NCBI RefSeq assembly: GCF_041914405.1
Contig: NZ_JAYSDK010000001.1
Span: forward strand, 62,001-126,000
Length of the DNA stretch: 64,000 bases
Reading direction: 5' to 3'
Source of the DNA: Zoogloea sp041914405
Lineage (GTDB): Bacteria > Pseudomonadota > Gammaproteobacteria > Burkholderiales > Rhodocyclaceae
Positions within the stretch are counted from its first letter, which is position 1. Every line of letters starts with the position of its first letter. The position numbers and the translations under genes are program-made. The notes below the pieces were generated by a model, which was given only the letters and a program-made list of their open reading frames with translations, did no database searches and was not told where the DNA came from. Of the stretch, positions 37,792-46,022 are shown piece by piece.

Positions 37792-38916
37792 TCAAAGGCC
37801 GAGGGCCTGGCGGACGCCGGCATGGCGCACTTCGCCGCCATGGGTGAGGCAAGCGCCGGCGATCACTTCGTCGTCCCAGTCCAGCGCCACGGCGCCGTCC
37901 TTGACGAAGGGGCTGATGAAGTTGAAGTAGTTCTTGGCCAGCATTTCCGAGGCATGGGCCGGCATGCGGCTGGCGATGTGGGTCGGGCCGACGATCAGCA
38001 CCTCGCCGACCCAGGTCTTCTCGCCGGCCACCGTGCCTTCCACGTTGCCGCCGGTCTCGGCGGCCATGTCGACCACCACCGCACCGGGCTTCATGCGCGC
38101 CACCATGTCGGCGGTGATGATCACCGGCGCCTTCTTGCCGGGAATCGCCGCAGTGGTGATCAGCGCATCGCACTGAGCCACCGCCTTGGCCAGGCGCTCG
38201 GCCTGCTTCGCCTTTTCCTCGGCGGTCAGCTCGCGGGCGTAGCCGCCGCTGCCGGCCGCCGACACGCCGGTATCGACGAACTTGGCGCCAAGGGATTCGA
38301 TCTGCTCGCGGGTTTCCGGGCGCACGTCGTAGGCCTCCACCATCGCGCCGATGCGGCGGGCGGTGGCGATGGCCTGCAGGCCGGCCACGCCGGCGCCGAT
38401 GACCAGCACGCGGGCCGGGCGGATGGTGCCGGCGGCGTAGGTGAGCATCGGGAAAAAGCGCGGCGAATGGTCGGCGGCGATCAGCGCGCATTCGTAGCCA
38501 GTGACCGCGGCCTGGCTGGACAGCACGTCCATGCTCTGGGCGCGGCTGATGCGCGGCAGCAATTCCAGCGCGAAGGCGGTGATGTTGCGCTCGGCCAGCA
38601 GGCGGGCGCGGGCCGCATCGCCCCAGGGCTGCAGCAGGCCGACCAGCACGCTGCCCGGCTTGAGGGTGGAAATCAGTTCGGCGGACGGCGGCTGCACGCA
38701 GCACAGGATGTCGGCGCCGGCATACGTCTCGGCGGCACTGTCGGCGAAGGCCACGTCGGTGAAGCTGTCGTCGCGGTAGTGGGCGAGCCGGCCGGCACCC
38801 TTCTGCATGAGGAGGCGGGCACCGAGGCCCTGGTATTTCTTGGCCACGTCCGGCACCACGGGCAAGCGCCGTTCGCCGGGCAGGGTTTCTGCTGCAAATC
38901 CGATGGTCAGAGGCAT
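37792..38916 (-). CDS. pntAA: NAD(P) transhydrogenase subunit alpha part 1 (NAD-binding)
   Basis: The cytoplasmic NAD(H)-binding domain I, with an alanine-dehydrogenase-like fold and 374 aa. It has RPARVLVIGAGVAGLQAIATARRIGA as dinucleotide fold, YDVRPETREQIESLGAKFVD, and GAVVVDMAAETGGNVEGT. ATG 38916 (MPLTIGFAAETLPGERR) is chosen because the homologous N-terminus begins there; ATG 38940 is in frame eight codons upstream. The long 5' region carries two strong hairpins and one copy of the shared 20-bp operator. Confidence 0.94.
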   Translation of the reverse strand: MPLTIGFAAETLPGERRLPVVPDVAKKYQGLGARLLMQKGAGRLAHYRDDSFTDVAFADSAAETYAGADILCCVQPPSAELISTLKPGSVLVGLLQPWGDAARARLLAERNITAFALELLPRISRAQSMDVLSSQAAVTGYECALIAADHSPRFFPMLTYAAGTIRPARVLVIGAGVAGLQAIATARRIGAMVEAYDVRPETREQIESLGAKFVDTGVSAAGSGGYARELTAEEKAKQAERLAKAVAQCDALITTAAIPGKKAPVIITADMVARMKPGAVVVDMAAETGGNVEGTVAGEKTWVGEVLIVGPTHIASRMPAHASEMLAKNYFNFISPFVKDGAVALDWDDEVIAGACLTHGGEVRHAGVRQALGL

Positions 38917-38965
38917 CTGCCGGTTCTCTTGTGTGGACATGCTCCCGTGTGTTCCGGTCTGTCCC

Positions 38966-39016
38966 CTTTCTTCTGGAAGAAAGTCCAGGTTGCCGCGCTT
39001 GGCGCGGACAACCTGG
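38966..39016 (-). promoter_or_regulatory. two consecutive hairpins in the pntA 5' region
   Basis: Hairpin 1 (38985-39016) has arms CCAGGTTG / CAACCTGG and CCGCGC / GCGCGG with one bulged base, about 14 bp. Hairpin 2 (38966-38983) has arms CTTTCTT / AAGAAAG. They lie 50-100 nt before the pntA start, downstream of the operator at 39090-39109, so they are probably transcribed. An RNA stability or attenuation role is inferred. Confidence 0.5.
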
Positions 39017-39089
39017 TGAAAATGCCCATAAGCGCTAGGGAGAGGGTCACGCTTACTAGCAGGGAGACACACCTTCCGACACACAACAA

Positions 39090-39109
39090 AACAAACCGTC
39101 GTGTTCGTT
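39090..39109. promoter_or_regulatory. operator A of the shared 20-bp inverted repeat (pntA operon)
   Basis: AACAAACCGTCGTGTTCGTT: half-sites AACAAAC and GTTCGTT, 6 nt apart, about 175 nt before pntA. Nothing else is coding in the 509 nt between pntA and the thiolase gene. This gap also holds the hairpins, operator B and one palindromic element. Confidence 0.75.
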
Positions 39110-39225
39110 TTTTTATATTACGAACAAAAAGGCCGGCTGCCAAGTCCCTCGACGAAATTTCTGCAGATCGGCGATGCAGCCGCAACACCTGGCGACTGCA
39201 ACACTCTTCCGCTGTGCTTTTCCCG

Positions 39226-39246
39226 GTGGGGGGCGAATTCGCCCCT
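39226..39246. repeat. short variant of the palindromic element (site 4)
   Basis: GGGGCGAATTCGCCCC is a perfect 16-nt palindrome with flanking GTGG and TAAGG. It lacks the ATTC step of the other copies, probably by deletion. It lies between operators A and B. Confidence 0.75.
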
Positions 39247-39338
39247 AAGGTTTACTGCCTCATGACTTCAGCTGGGGGAAAGGCACCCGGGCTGTGGAGC
39301 ACCCAGCCAGGCAATCACCCCGAGCGGCACAAATAACA

Positions 39339-39358
39339 AACCATCTAGATTGTTTGTT
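39339..39358. promoter_or_regulatory. operator B of the shared inverted repeat (thiolase operon)
   Basis: AACCATCTAGATTGTTTGTT: half-sites AACCATC and GTTTGTT with 6 nt between. It ends 67 nt before the thiolase start, a normal place for a repressor site. The larger frame AACAAAC-N10-GTTTGTT is also present. Confidence 0.78.
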
Positions 39359-39425
39359 TGATACCATCGATCCACCCCGCCGGCATCCGCCGGCCAAGAC
39401 CAACCCGCATACGGAAGAGCAAACC

Positions 39426-40610
39426 ATGACCCAGCGTGAAATCCTCGTCGTCGGCGCAGCCCGCACCGCCATTGGCACCTACGGCGGCAGCCTCAAGGAC
39501 ATTCCCCTCTGCCAGCTCGGCACCACCGCAGTCAGCGCCGCGCTGGCCCGTTCCGGCGTCGATCCCCGCGAGGTAGGCCACGTGGTGATGGGCAACGTGG
39601 TGCCCACCGAGCCCCGCGACGCCTACCTGAGCCGCGTCGCCGCGATCGACGCGGGCATCCCGCAGGAAACCCCCGCCTTCAACGTCAACCGCCTGTGCGG
39701 CTCGGGCCTGCAGGCCATCGTGTCGGCGGCACAAGCCATCCTGCTCGGTGACACCGACATCGCGATCGGCGGCGGCGCCGAATCCATGAGCCGCGGCCCC
39801 TACATCATCCCGACCCTGCGCTGGGGCGCCCGCATGGGCGACGCGCCGGTCCTCGACTACATGAACGGCATCCTCCACGACCCGTGGCAGAAGGTGCACA
39901 TGGGCATCACCGCCGAGAACGTCGCCGCCCGCTACGGCATCACCCGCGAGATGCAGGACGCGCTGGCACTGGAAAGCCAGCAGCGCGCCGCCCGCGCCAT
40001 CGCCGAAGGACGCTTCCGCGAACAGATCGCCGCGGTGGAGGTGAAGACCCGCAAGGGCACCGCGCTCTTCGACACCGACGAGCACGTGCGCCCGGACGTC
40101 ACGCTGGAAGCCCTGGCCAAGATGAAGGCCGTCTTCCAGAAGGACGGCAGCGTCACGCCGGGTAATGCCTCCGGCCTCAACGACGGTGGCGCGGCGGTGG
40201 TGCTGGCCGAGGCCAAGCGTGCGGCGGCCCTCGGTCTCAAGCCGCTGGCCCGACTTGTCGGGTATGCTCACGCCGGCGTCGAACCGCTGTACATGGGCAT
40301 CGGCCCCGTTCCCGCCACCCGCCTGGTGCTCCAGCGCACCGGGCTGTCCGTCGCAGATCTGGACGTCGTCGAGTCCAACGAGGCTTTCGCGGCCCAGGCC
40401 TGCGCCGTGACACGGGAACTGGACCTCGATCCGGCCCGCGTCAATCCCAACGGCTCAGGGATCTCCCTGGGGCATCCGGTGGGGGCGACCGGGGCCATCA
40501 TCACCACCAAGGCCATCTACGAGCTCCACCGCACGGGGGGCCGTTATGCCCTGGTGACCATGTGCATCGGTGGCGGACAGGGGATCGCCGCCATCTTCGA
40601 ACGCGTTTAA
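39426..40610 (+). CDS. acetyl-CoA acetyltransferase (thiolase)
   Basis: A 394 aa thiolase that cleaves 3-ketoacyl-CoA (or condenses acetyl-CoA) in the cytoplasm. The nucleophile Cys91 is in NRLCGSGLQA. GISLGHPVGATG has the catalytic His, and TMCIGGGQG has the second Cys. ATG 39426 follows GGAAGAG. It is the first gene of a plus-strand set with 3-hydroxyacyl-CoA dehydrogenase, SDR and enoyl-CoA hydratase, which fits the last steps of beta-oxidation. Operator B lies in its promoter. Confidence 0.95.
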   Translation: MTQREILVVGAARTAIGTYGGSLKDIPLCQLGTTAVSAALARSGVDPREVGHVVMGNVVPTEPRDAYLSRVAAIDAGIPQETPAFNVNRLCGSGLQAIVSAAQAILLGDTDIAIGGGAESMSRGPYIIPTLRWGARMGDAPVLDYMNGILHDPWQKVHMGITAENVAARYGITREMQDALALESQQRAARAIAEGRFREQIAAVEVKTRKGTALFDTDEHVRPDVTLEALAKMKAVFQKDGSVTPGNASGLNDGGAAVVLAEAKRAAALGLKPLARLVGYAHAGVEPLYMGIGPVPATRLVLQRTGLSVADLDVVESNEAFAAQACAVTRELDLDPARVNPNGSGISLGHPVGATGAIITTKAIYELHRTGGRYALVTMCIGGGQGIAAIFERV

Positions 40611-40648
40611 AAAAGTCTTTAAAAAACTAAGCAAACAGGAGCAACAGC

Positions 40649-41500
40649 ATGGCAATTCAAAACATCGGCGTGATCGGCGCCGGTACCATGGGCAACGGCA
40701 TCGCGCAGGTCTGTGCACTGGCCGGCATCAACGTGGTGATGGTGGACATCTCCACCGAGGCCGTCGAGCGCGGCGTCAAGACCGTCGCCAGCAGCCTCGA
40801 CCGGATGGTCAAGAAGGAAAAGATCAGCACCGCCGACAAGGACGCCGCGCTGGCCCGCATCCGTGGCACCACCGCCTACGCCGACCTGGCCGCCACCGAG
40901 CTGGTCATCGAGGCCGCCACCGAGAACGAAGGTCTCAAGCTGCGCATCCTCAAGGAAATCGACGGGATCGTGCCGGCCACCACGCTGATCGCCACCAACA
41001 CTTCGTCCATCTCCATCACCAAGCTGGCCGCCACCGTCTCCTCGCCGGAGCGCTTCATCGGCATGCACTTCTTCAACCCGGTGCCGATGATGGCCCTGGT
41101 CGAGCTGATCCGCGGCCTGCAGACCTCCGACGCGACGCTGGCCGCCGCGCAGGCGTTCGCCACCGCCATCGGCAAGACCCCGATCACCGCCAAGAACAGC
41201 CCGGGCTTCGTGGTGAACCGCATCCTGTGCCCGATGATCAACGAAGCGATCTTCGCGCTGCAGGAAGGCCTCGCCACCGCCGAGGACATCGACGCCGGCA
41301 TGAAGCTCGGCTGCAACCAGCCGATCGGCCCGCTGGCCCTCGCCGACCTGATCGGCCTGGACACCATGCTGGCGGTGATGGAAGTCTTCTACGACGGCTT
41401 CAACGATCCGAAGTACCGTCCGGCCCCGCTGCTGAAGGAAATGGTGGATGCCGGCTACCTGGGCCGCAAGAGCGGCCAGGGCTTCTACAAGTACGACTGA
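40649..41500 (+). CDS. 3-hydroxybutyryl-CoA/3-hydroxyacyl-CoA dehydrogenase
   Basis: A 283 aa NAD enzyme that oxidises 3-hydroxyacyl-CoA to the keto form. The N-terminal NAD fold is IGVIGAGTMGNGIAQVCA. The catalytic His is in FIGMHFFNPVPMMALVE, with Glu in VELIRG, and NSPGFVVNRILCPMINEA belongs to the C-terminal domain. It follows the thiolase by 38 nt and a hairpin lies just after it. Confidence 0.95.
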   Translation: MAIQNIGVIGAGTMGNGIAQVCALAGINVVMVDISTEAVERGVKTVASSLDRMVKKEKISTADKDAALARIRGTTAYADLAATELVIEAATENEGLKLRILKEIDGIVPATTLIATNTSSISITKLAATVSSPERFIGMHFFNPVPMMALVELIRGLQTSDATLAAAQAFATAIGKTPITAKNSPGFVVNRILCPMINEAIFALQEGLATAEDIDAGMKLGCNQPIGPLALADLIGLDTMLAVMEVFYDGFNDPKYRPAPLLKEMVDAGYLGRKSGQGFYKYD

Positions 41501-41508
41501 TCGTCCTC

Positions 41509-41529
41509 GAGGGCGCCTCAGGCGCCCTC
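41509..41529 (+). terminator. possible terminator hairpin after the 3-hydroxyacyl-CoA dehydrogenase gene
   Basis: Arms GAGGGCGCC and GGCGCCCTC around a TCA loop make a strong 9-bp stem 8 nt after the stop codon. There is no T run, so it may be a stability hairpin rather than a true terminator. Confidence 0.45.
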
Positions 41530-41621
41530 ACCTGCCGGTGCCGGTCAGCCACATATTCCGGCCCCGGCGGGCCGCTTACCTGCCGGTGGGCTACGGCCCG
41601 CCGGCACACCGGAGCCTGCCC

Positions 41622-42326
41622 ATGCCCGCCCTACCCGGCACCACCCACCGCCGCCGCATCTACCTGATGCGCCACGCGGAAGTCAGCTATTTCAGCGCCG
41701 ACGGCACGCCCCTCGACCCGCGCACCGTCCCGCTCACCCCCCGCGGCCGCGAACAGGCCACCGCCAGCGCCGCACTGCTGGCCGACATTCCCTTCGACCT
41801 GGCCGTCTGCTCGGGCCTGACCCGCACCGTAGAGACCGCCCGCATCGTGCTCGGCGAGCGCGCCCTGCCGCTGGACGAGGAGCCGCGCCTGAAGGAAGTC
41901 CGCGCCGGCCGCCTGCGCGAGATTCCGCCGGACGAACAGGAAAAGGAGATCGGCTACGCTTACGAGACCGCCGGCGATCCCGACGGCGCCTTCATCCGCG
42001 GCGAACGCTGGCAGGACCTGGCGAGCCGCGTACACGCCGCCTGGGACGACCTGGTTGCCCGTGATGACTGGGCCACCGCCCTCGTCGTCGCCCACGACGG
42101 CGTCAACCGCGTGCTGCTGACCCACGTCACCGGCGCCGGCCTCCCCGCCATCCGCGCCATCGAGCAGGACCCGGCGTGCATCAACATCATCGAGCTCGAC
42201 GTGGCCGACGGCCGCGTGCAGCGCGCCTGGCTGCGCGCCGTGAACATCGCCCCCTACGACCCACTGCGTGCCGATGACCCGCTGATGGTGATGGAGAAGA
42301 TCTATCGCCGCTTCCGCGCGCACTGA
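41622..42326 (+). CDS. histidine phosphatase family protein
   Basis: A 234 aa phosphoglycerate-mutase-like phosphatase. The phosphohistidine motif is YLMRHAEVSYF, the Arg of the pocket is in CSGLTRTVETAR, and the second His is in LVVAHDGVNRVLL. ATG 41622 has GGAG just upstream. Its place inside a beta-oxidation gene set is uncommon; it could remove phosphate from a pathway intermediate, which would fit the kinase-like gene at 34992-36062. That is a guess. Confidence 0.88.
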   Translation: MPALPGTTHRRRIYLMRHAEVSYFSADGTPLDPRTVPLTPRGREQATASAALLADIPFDLAVCSGLTRTVETARIVLGERALPLDEEPRLKEVRAGRLREIPPDEQEKEIGYAYETAGDPDGAFIRGERWQDLASRVHAAWDDLVARDDWATALVVAHDGVNRVLLTHVTGAGLPAIRAIEQDPACINIIELDVADGRVQRAWLRAVNIAPYDPLRADDPLMVMEKIYRRFRAH

Positions 42327-42424
42327 CGGACGAGGCGCGTCTCGCGACGCGCAGGTAAGATCACAGAAAAACAGCCCGACCTGTTTCAGAGGCTAAGTAC
42401 ATCCACAAGGAGCGAGACAACAGC

Positions 42425-43207
42425 ATGAGCACATCCCAACGCCTGGCCGGCCGCGTGGCCATCATCACCGGCGCTGCCTCCGGCATCGGCCGCGCCACCG
42501 TCGAACTGTTCGCCGCCGAAGGCGCCGCGGTAGTGGCCGTGGACCGGCCCGAATCGGCCATCCTCAGCATCTACGCCGACCAGCCGCGCATCGCCGCGCT
42601 GGCGGTGGACGTCACCGCCGCCGACGCACCGCAGCGTATGGTCGCGCTGGCGCTGGAGAAATTCGGTGGCCTCGACATTCTCTTCAACAACGCCGGCGTC
42701 GTGCCGGTCTCGCCGGTATCCGCGATGCCCGACGAGGACTGGGCGCGGGCCTTCGAGGTGAACGTCCATGCCGTGATGCGCAGCTGCCGCCACGCCATCC
42801 CGGTGCTGATCGAACGCGCCAAGAGCACCGGCCGCGGACGCATCATCAACACCGGCTCGATCCTCGCCCACTTCACCGATCACAGCTGCGGCGCCTACTC
42901 AGCCTCCAAGCACGCCGTCGCCGGCCTGACCAAGACCATCGCCAAGGAAGTCGGCCGCTTCGGCATCACTGCCAACTACCTGCTGCCCGGCGCCATCGAG
43001 ACCAACATGACGGCCGGCCTCTTCGCCGTGCCCGAAGTCCGCGCCCAGTGGGAGCAGGCCGCCGCCGTCAAGCGCCTCGGCCGCCCCGAAGACATCGCCC
43101 GCGCCGCGCTGCTGCTGGCCAGCGACGAAGCCGATTTCATCACCGGCCACGGCCTGGTGGTGGACGGCGGCGTCACCGTCACCGCCGGCCCGCAGCTGCC
43201 GATGTAA
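42425..43207 (+). CDS. short-chain dehydrogenase/reductase
   Basis: A 260 aa classical SDR. Cofactor motif ITGAASGIGRATVELFA, NNAG in ILFNNAGVV, and active site with Ser in NTGSILAHF and YSASKHAVAG (Tyr/Lys). VAVDRPES suggests Asp at the end of beta-2 and therefore NAD(H) preference. It starts after AAGGAGCGAG, with 98 nt to the gene before and 35 nt to the enoyl-CoA hydratase. It probably oxidises a hydroxyl group of a CoA-linked or ring intermediate. Confidence 0.92.
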   Translation: MSTSQRLAGRVAIITGAASGIGRATVELFAAEGAAVVAVDRPESAILSIYADQPRIAALAVDVTAADAPQRMVALALEKFGGLDILFNNAGVVPVSPVSAMPDEDWARAFEVNVHAVMRSCRHAIPVLIERAKSTGRGRIINTGSILAHFTDHSCGAYSASKHAVAGLTKTIAKEVGRFGITANYLLPGAIETNMTAGLFAVPEVRAQWEQAAAVKRLGRPEDIARAALLLASDEADFITGHGLVVDGGVTVTAGPQLPM

Positions 43208-43242
43208 AAAGCCTTTCGACAACGACAACAGGAGACCACAGC

Positions 43243-44022
43243 ATGAGCGACAGCCCGATCATCGAAAGCCGCGACGGCGGCATCCACCGCCTGCACTTCA
43301 ACCGCCCGAAGGTTCTCAACGCCATCGACACCGCCACCGCCCAGGCCCTGCTGGCCGCCCTGCGCCGCCTGCAGGACGACCCGGCACTGCGGGTGCTGAT
43401 CCTCAGCGGCGAAGGCCGCTCATTCATGGCCGGCGGCGACATCGCCCAGTTCCGCGACGACCCGGCAGCGGTGCCGAACACGCTGATCGCGCCGCTCAAC
43501 GAGAGCATGCAGATCATCGCCAACCTGCGCGCGCCGGTGATCGCCAGCATCCAGGGCCCGGTGGCCGGCGCCGGCATGAGCATGGCGCTGGCCTGCGACC
43601 TGGTCGTCGCCGCCGACACCACCCGCTTCAACTTCGCCTACGTCAATCTGGGCACGTGCTGCGACCTCGGCGCCTCGTGGAGCCTGCCGCGCACCGTCGG
43701 CCTGCACAAGGCGCTGGAGATCGCGCTGCTGTCCGACCCCATCGACGCCGCCGAAGCCCAGCGCCTGGGCCTGGTGAGCCGCGTCGTGGCGGCCGACCAG
43801 CTGACCGCGGAAACCGACAAGCTGGCCCGCCGCCTGGCCGCCGGCGCGCCGATCGCCCAGGGCACCCTCAAGCAGCTGATGCGCCGCTCCATCGAACGGG
43901 ATTTCGCCGGCCAGTTGGACGCCGAGCGCCAGGGCTTCGCCACCTGCGCGGCCACGGAAGATTTCAAGGAAGGGGTCAACGCCTTCCTCGAAAAGCGCCC
44001 GGCCACCTACACCGGCCGCTGA
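43243..44022 (+). CDS. enoyl-CoA hydratase/isomerase
   Basis: A 259 aa crotonase-fold protein. The oxyanion segment SFMAGGDIAQFRDDP and IQGPVAGAGMSMALACDLVVAA are typical. At the positions of the two catalytic Glu residues of true hydratases I see Ala/Gly and a different segment (NLGTCCDLGASWSLPR), so it may be an isomerase or another crotonase rather than a hydratase. It ends the plus-strand operon and is convergent with the PAS/MCP gene. Confidence 0.9.
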   Translation: MSDSPIIESRDGGIHRLHFNRPKVLNAIDTATAQALLAALRRLQDDPALRVLILSGEGRSFMAGGDIAQFRDDPAAVPNTLIAPLNESMQIIANLRAPVIASIQGPVAGAGMSMALACDLVVAADTTRFNFAYVNLGTCCDLGASWSLPRTVGLHKALEIALLSDPIDAAEAQRLGLVSRVVAADQLTAETDKLARRLAAGAPIAQGTLKQLMRRSIERDFAGQLDAERQGFATCAATEDFKEGVNAFLEKRPATYTGR

Positions 44023-44070
44023 GCCGCCGCCACCCCACGCCTGCCACCGGCCGCACGGGGCGCAACGGGC

Positions 44071-45084
44071 TTACTCCTCGGCCATCCGCACGATCTCCTC
44101 GGTGGCCTTGGAAGTCTGCATCGCCAGCTTGCCGACCTCCTCCGCCACCACCGCGAAGCCCCGCCCGGCCTCGCCGGCGCGGGCCGCCTCGATGCTAGCG
44201 TTGAGGGCCAGCAGATTGGTGCGCTTGGAGATGTCGGCGATCACCGCCGACACGTCGAGGATCTGCCGCATGCTGTGGGCCATGCGCTCACGCTGCTCCT
44301 TCTGCAGCGCTTCGGCGGCCTTCTCGGCGGAGATGTCACGGAAGGAGCCCACGCAGCGCACCGGCCGCCCCTGCGCGTCGCGCTCGGTACAGGCGCGGCC
44401 GCGGAACCAGCCGTAGTCGCCGCCCTTCTTGCGGATGCGGTATTCGGCGACGAAGGGCGTTTTGCCCGTGTGATCGCACAGGTGGCGGTGCAGCGCCGCG
44501 CCGACCCAGGACAGGTCTTCCGGGTGGATCACCGCCGTCCACGCGTCCATCTCGTCGGGAAAATCCGCCGTACCGGTGTAGTCCAGCAGGCGCCGCATCT
44601 GGTCCGAATAGCGCACCCGGTTGGCCGGATGGGCCGGGTCACCGTCCACAATGCGTACCGTCCACGTCCCTTCGGTCAGTGCGGTGCCGGCCAGGCGGGC
44701 GTCGGCCAGTTCGTCCTCCAGCCCAGCCAGACGCTCCTCCAGCTCGATGCGGCTCGCGCCCTCACCGTCGGCGGCACCGCGGGCCACTTCCAGTTTGCCC
44801 GCCAGTTCATCACGCTCGGCGTCGAGCAACGCCCCGCTACGCTCCAGCTCCGCAACACGGGCGGTCAGCGCCGCGATCTGCAGCTCCAATGCCCGTTCGC
44901 CGGCGCGGATCTTCTCCGCCAGCGTCTGCAGCCGGTGCTGCGTGGCCTCCGGCAGCGCCGCGTCGGCGCCCCCCAGCCAACTGCTCACCCCATCCCTTAG
45001 CGCCGCCTCCAGCGCGTGGTCCAGCCTGTTCAAAGTCCTGCGTGCAGAAAGGAACATCTCTCGCTTCTCCTCCGGGTGGAACAT
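44071..45084 (-). CDS. soluble PAS-domain chemoreceptor-like protein with a short MCP signalling region
   Basis: The 337 aa protein has no membrane segment. A long coiled coil (about 50-135) is followed by a PAS domain of the PAS_3 type (about 140-262, with IHPEDLSWVGAAL and EYRIRKKGGDYGWFRGRA) and then only about 70 residues of MCP signalling domain. These residues keep the conserved tip ISKRTNLLALNASIEAARAG and GRGFAVVAEEVGKLA. The cytoplasmic domain is far shorter than normal. No chemotaxis genes are nearby. It may signal through a distant Che system. Confidence 0.85.
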   Translation of the reverse strand: MFHPEEKREMFLSARRTLNRLDHALEAALRDGVSSWLGGADAALPEATQHRLQTLAEKIRAGERALELQIAALTARVAELERSGALLDAERDELAGKLEVARGAADGEGASRIELEERLAGLEDELADARLAGTALTEGTWTVRIVDGDPAHPANRVRYSDQMRRLLDYTGTADFPDEMDAWTAVIHPEDLSWVGAALHRHLCDHTGKTPFVAEYRIRKKGGDYGWFRGRACTERDAQGRPVRCVGSFRDISAEKAAEALQKEQRERMAHSMRQILDVSAVIADISKRTNLLALNASIEAARAGEAGRGFAVVAEEVGKLAMQTSKATEEIVRMAEE

Positions 45085-45169
45085 CGCGTTCCTTGTTGAT
45101 ATTCGTATCGGGAGTCCGGCGCCGGCCCTGCAGGGGCGGTGGCTGTGGAGCGGTAAGGCTCAGCAAACT

Positions 45170-45236
45170 GTGGGGGCGAATTCATTCGCCCTCCGCGCGT
45201 AGCTTGACCTTCGCGGGCGAATGAATTCGCCCCCAC
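45170..45236. repeat. inverted pair of palindromic elements (site 5)
   Basis: Two copies, GTGGGGGCGAATTCATTCGC and its reverse, face each other with a linker containing GCGCGTAGCTTGACC. It lies upstream of the PAS/MCP gene and downstream of the SDR gene. Confidence 0.92.
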
Positions 45237-45295
45237 AAGCAGCCTCCCAGACAGCCCCCCCACAGACCGCGCGTGCGGATTGCCCCCGCCCCGGC

Positions 45296-46006
45296 TCACC
45301 AGATCTCGCCGTACGGCCGCAGCTCGTGCAGGAAGCTCCAGGCGCTGCGCGCCTGGTGGGCCAGATGCCAGATCTCGTCGGCGATGGCGGCGGGCTGCAT
45401 GAAGAAGCTGTCGGGGCGGTCGCCGAATGCGCGGCGGGTCCATGGCACGTCGATCACCGCGTCGATGACCACATAGGCCACGTGCACGCCCTGCGGCCCC
45501 AGGTCGCGGGCCATCGCCTCGCACAGCATGCGCTGGGCAGCCTTGGTCGGCGCCAGCCCGGCGAACAGCGCACGGCCGCGCAGCGCGGCGGTGTTGCCGG
45601 TGACGACGATGGCGCCGCGACCGGCGGCGACCATGTCCGGCGTCAATGCGCGGGCCAGGTGCAGCAAGGCCATCACGTTCACCTGGAACCCCCGTTCCAG
45701 CACCGCCGGGTCGATGTCCATGAAGCGCCCACGGGCACCGGCCACCGCGTTGTGCACCAGCACGGAGGGCACCCCCAGTTCGGCGCGGATGCGCGCCAGC
45801 ACCGCGTCCACCGCCGCCGTGTCGGTGACGTCGCAGGGATAGGCTCGCGCTTCCGGCAATTCCGCCTCCAGCTCGGCGAGGCGTCCGGCGTCGCGGGCCA
45901 GCATCGCCACCCGGTAGCCACCGGCGACGAAACGTCGCACCGTGGCAGCCCCGGTGCCTGGCCCGACGCCGGTCACGACGGCCACCGGCCACACATCGAT
46001 ATTCAT
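45296..46006 (-). CDS. SDR-fold protein with a degenerate active site
   Basis: From ATG 46006 the protein is 236 aa. The cofactor motif is VVTGVGPGTGAATVRRF, and VLVHNAVAG stands in place of the NNAG motif. At the YxxxK position it reads GLAPTKAAQ, so Leu replaces the Tyr, and NTAALRG replaces the catalytic Ser region. It may therefore bind NAD(P) without normal dehydrogenase chemistry, or belong to a divergent SDR group. It is the last gene in a minus-strand run and follows the DMT transporter by 16 nt. Confidence 0.85.
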   Translation of the reverse strand: MNIDVWPVAVVTGVGPGTGAATVRRFVAGGYRVAMLARDAGRLAELEAELPEARAYPCDVTDTAAVDAVLARIRAELGVPSVLVHNAVAGARGRFMDIDPAVLERGFQVNVMALLHLARALTPDMVAAGRGAIVVTGNTAALRGRALFAGLAPTKAAQRMLCEAMARDLGPQGVHVAYVVIDAVIDVPWTRRAFGDRPDSFFMQPAAIADEIWHLAHQARSAWSFLHELRPYGEIW

Positions 46007-46022
46007 GAGAGGGTCTCCCGAA

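Noticed and set aside
45170..45236. Palindromic elements as insertion-sequence ends or attachment sites
   Set aside because: No transposase or integrase gene lies between any pair, and the pairs are too close together; a REP-like family is the simpler reading.
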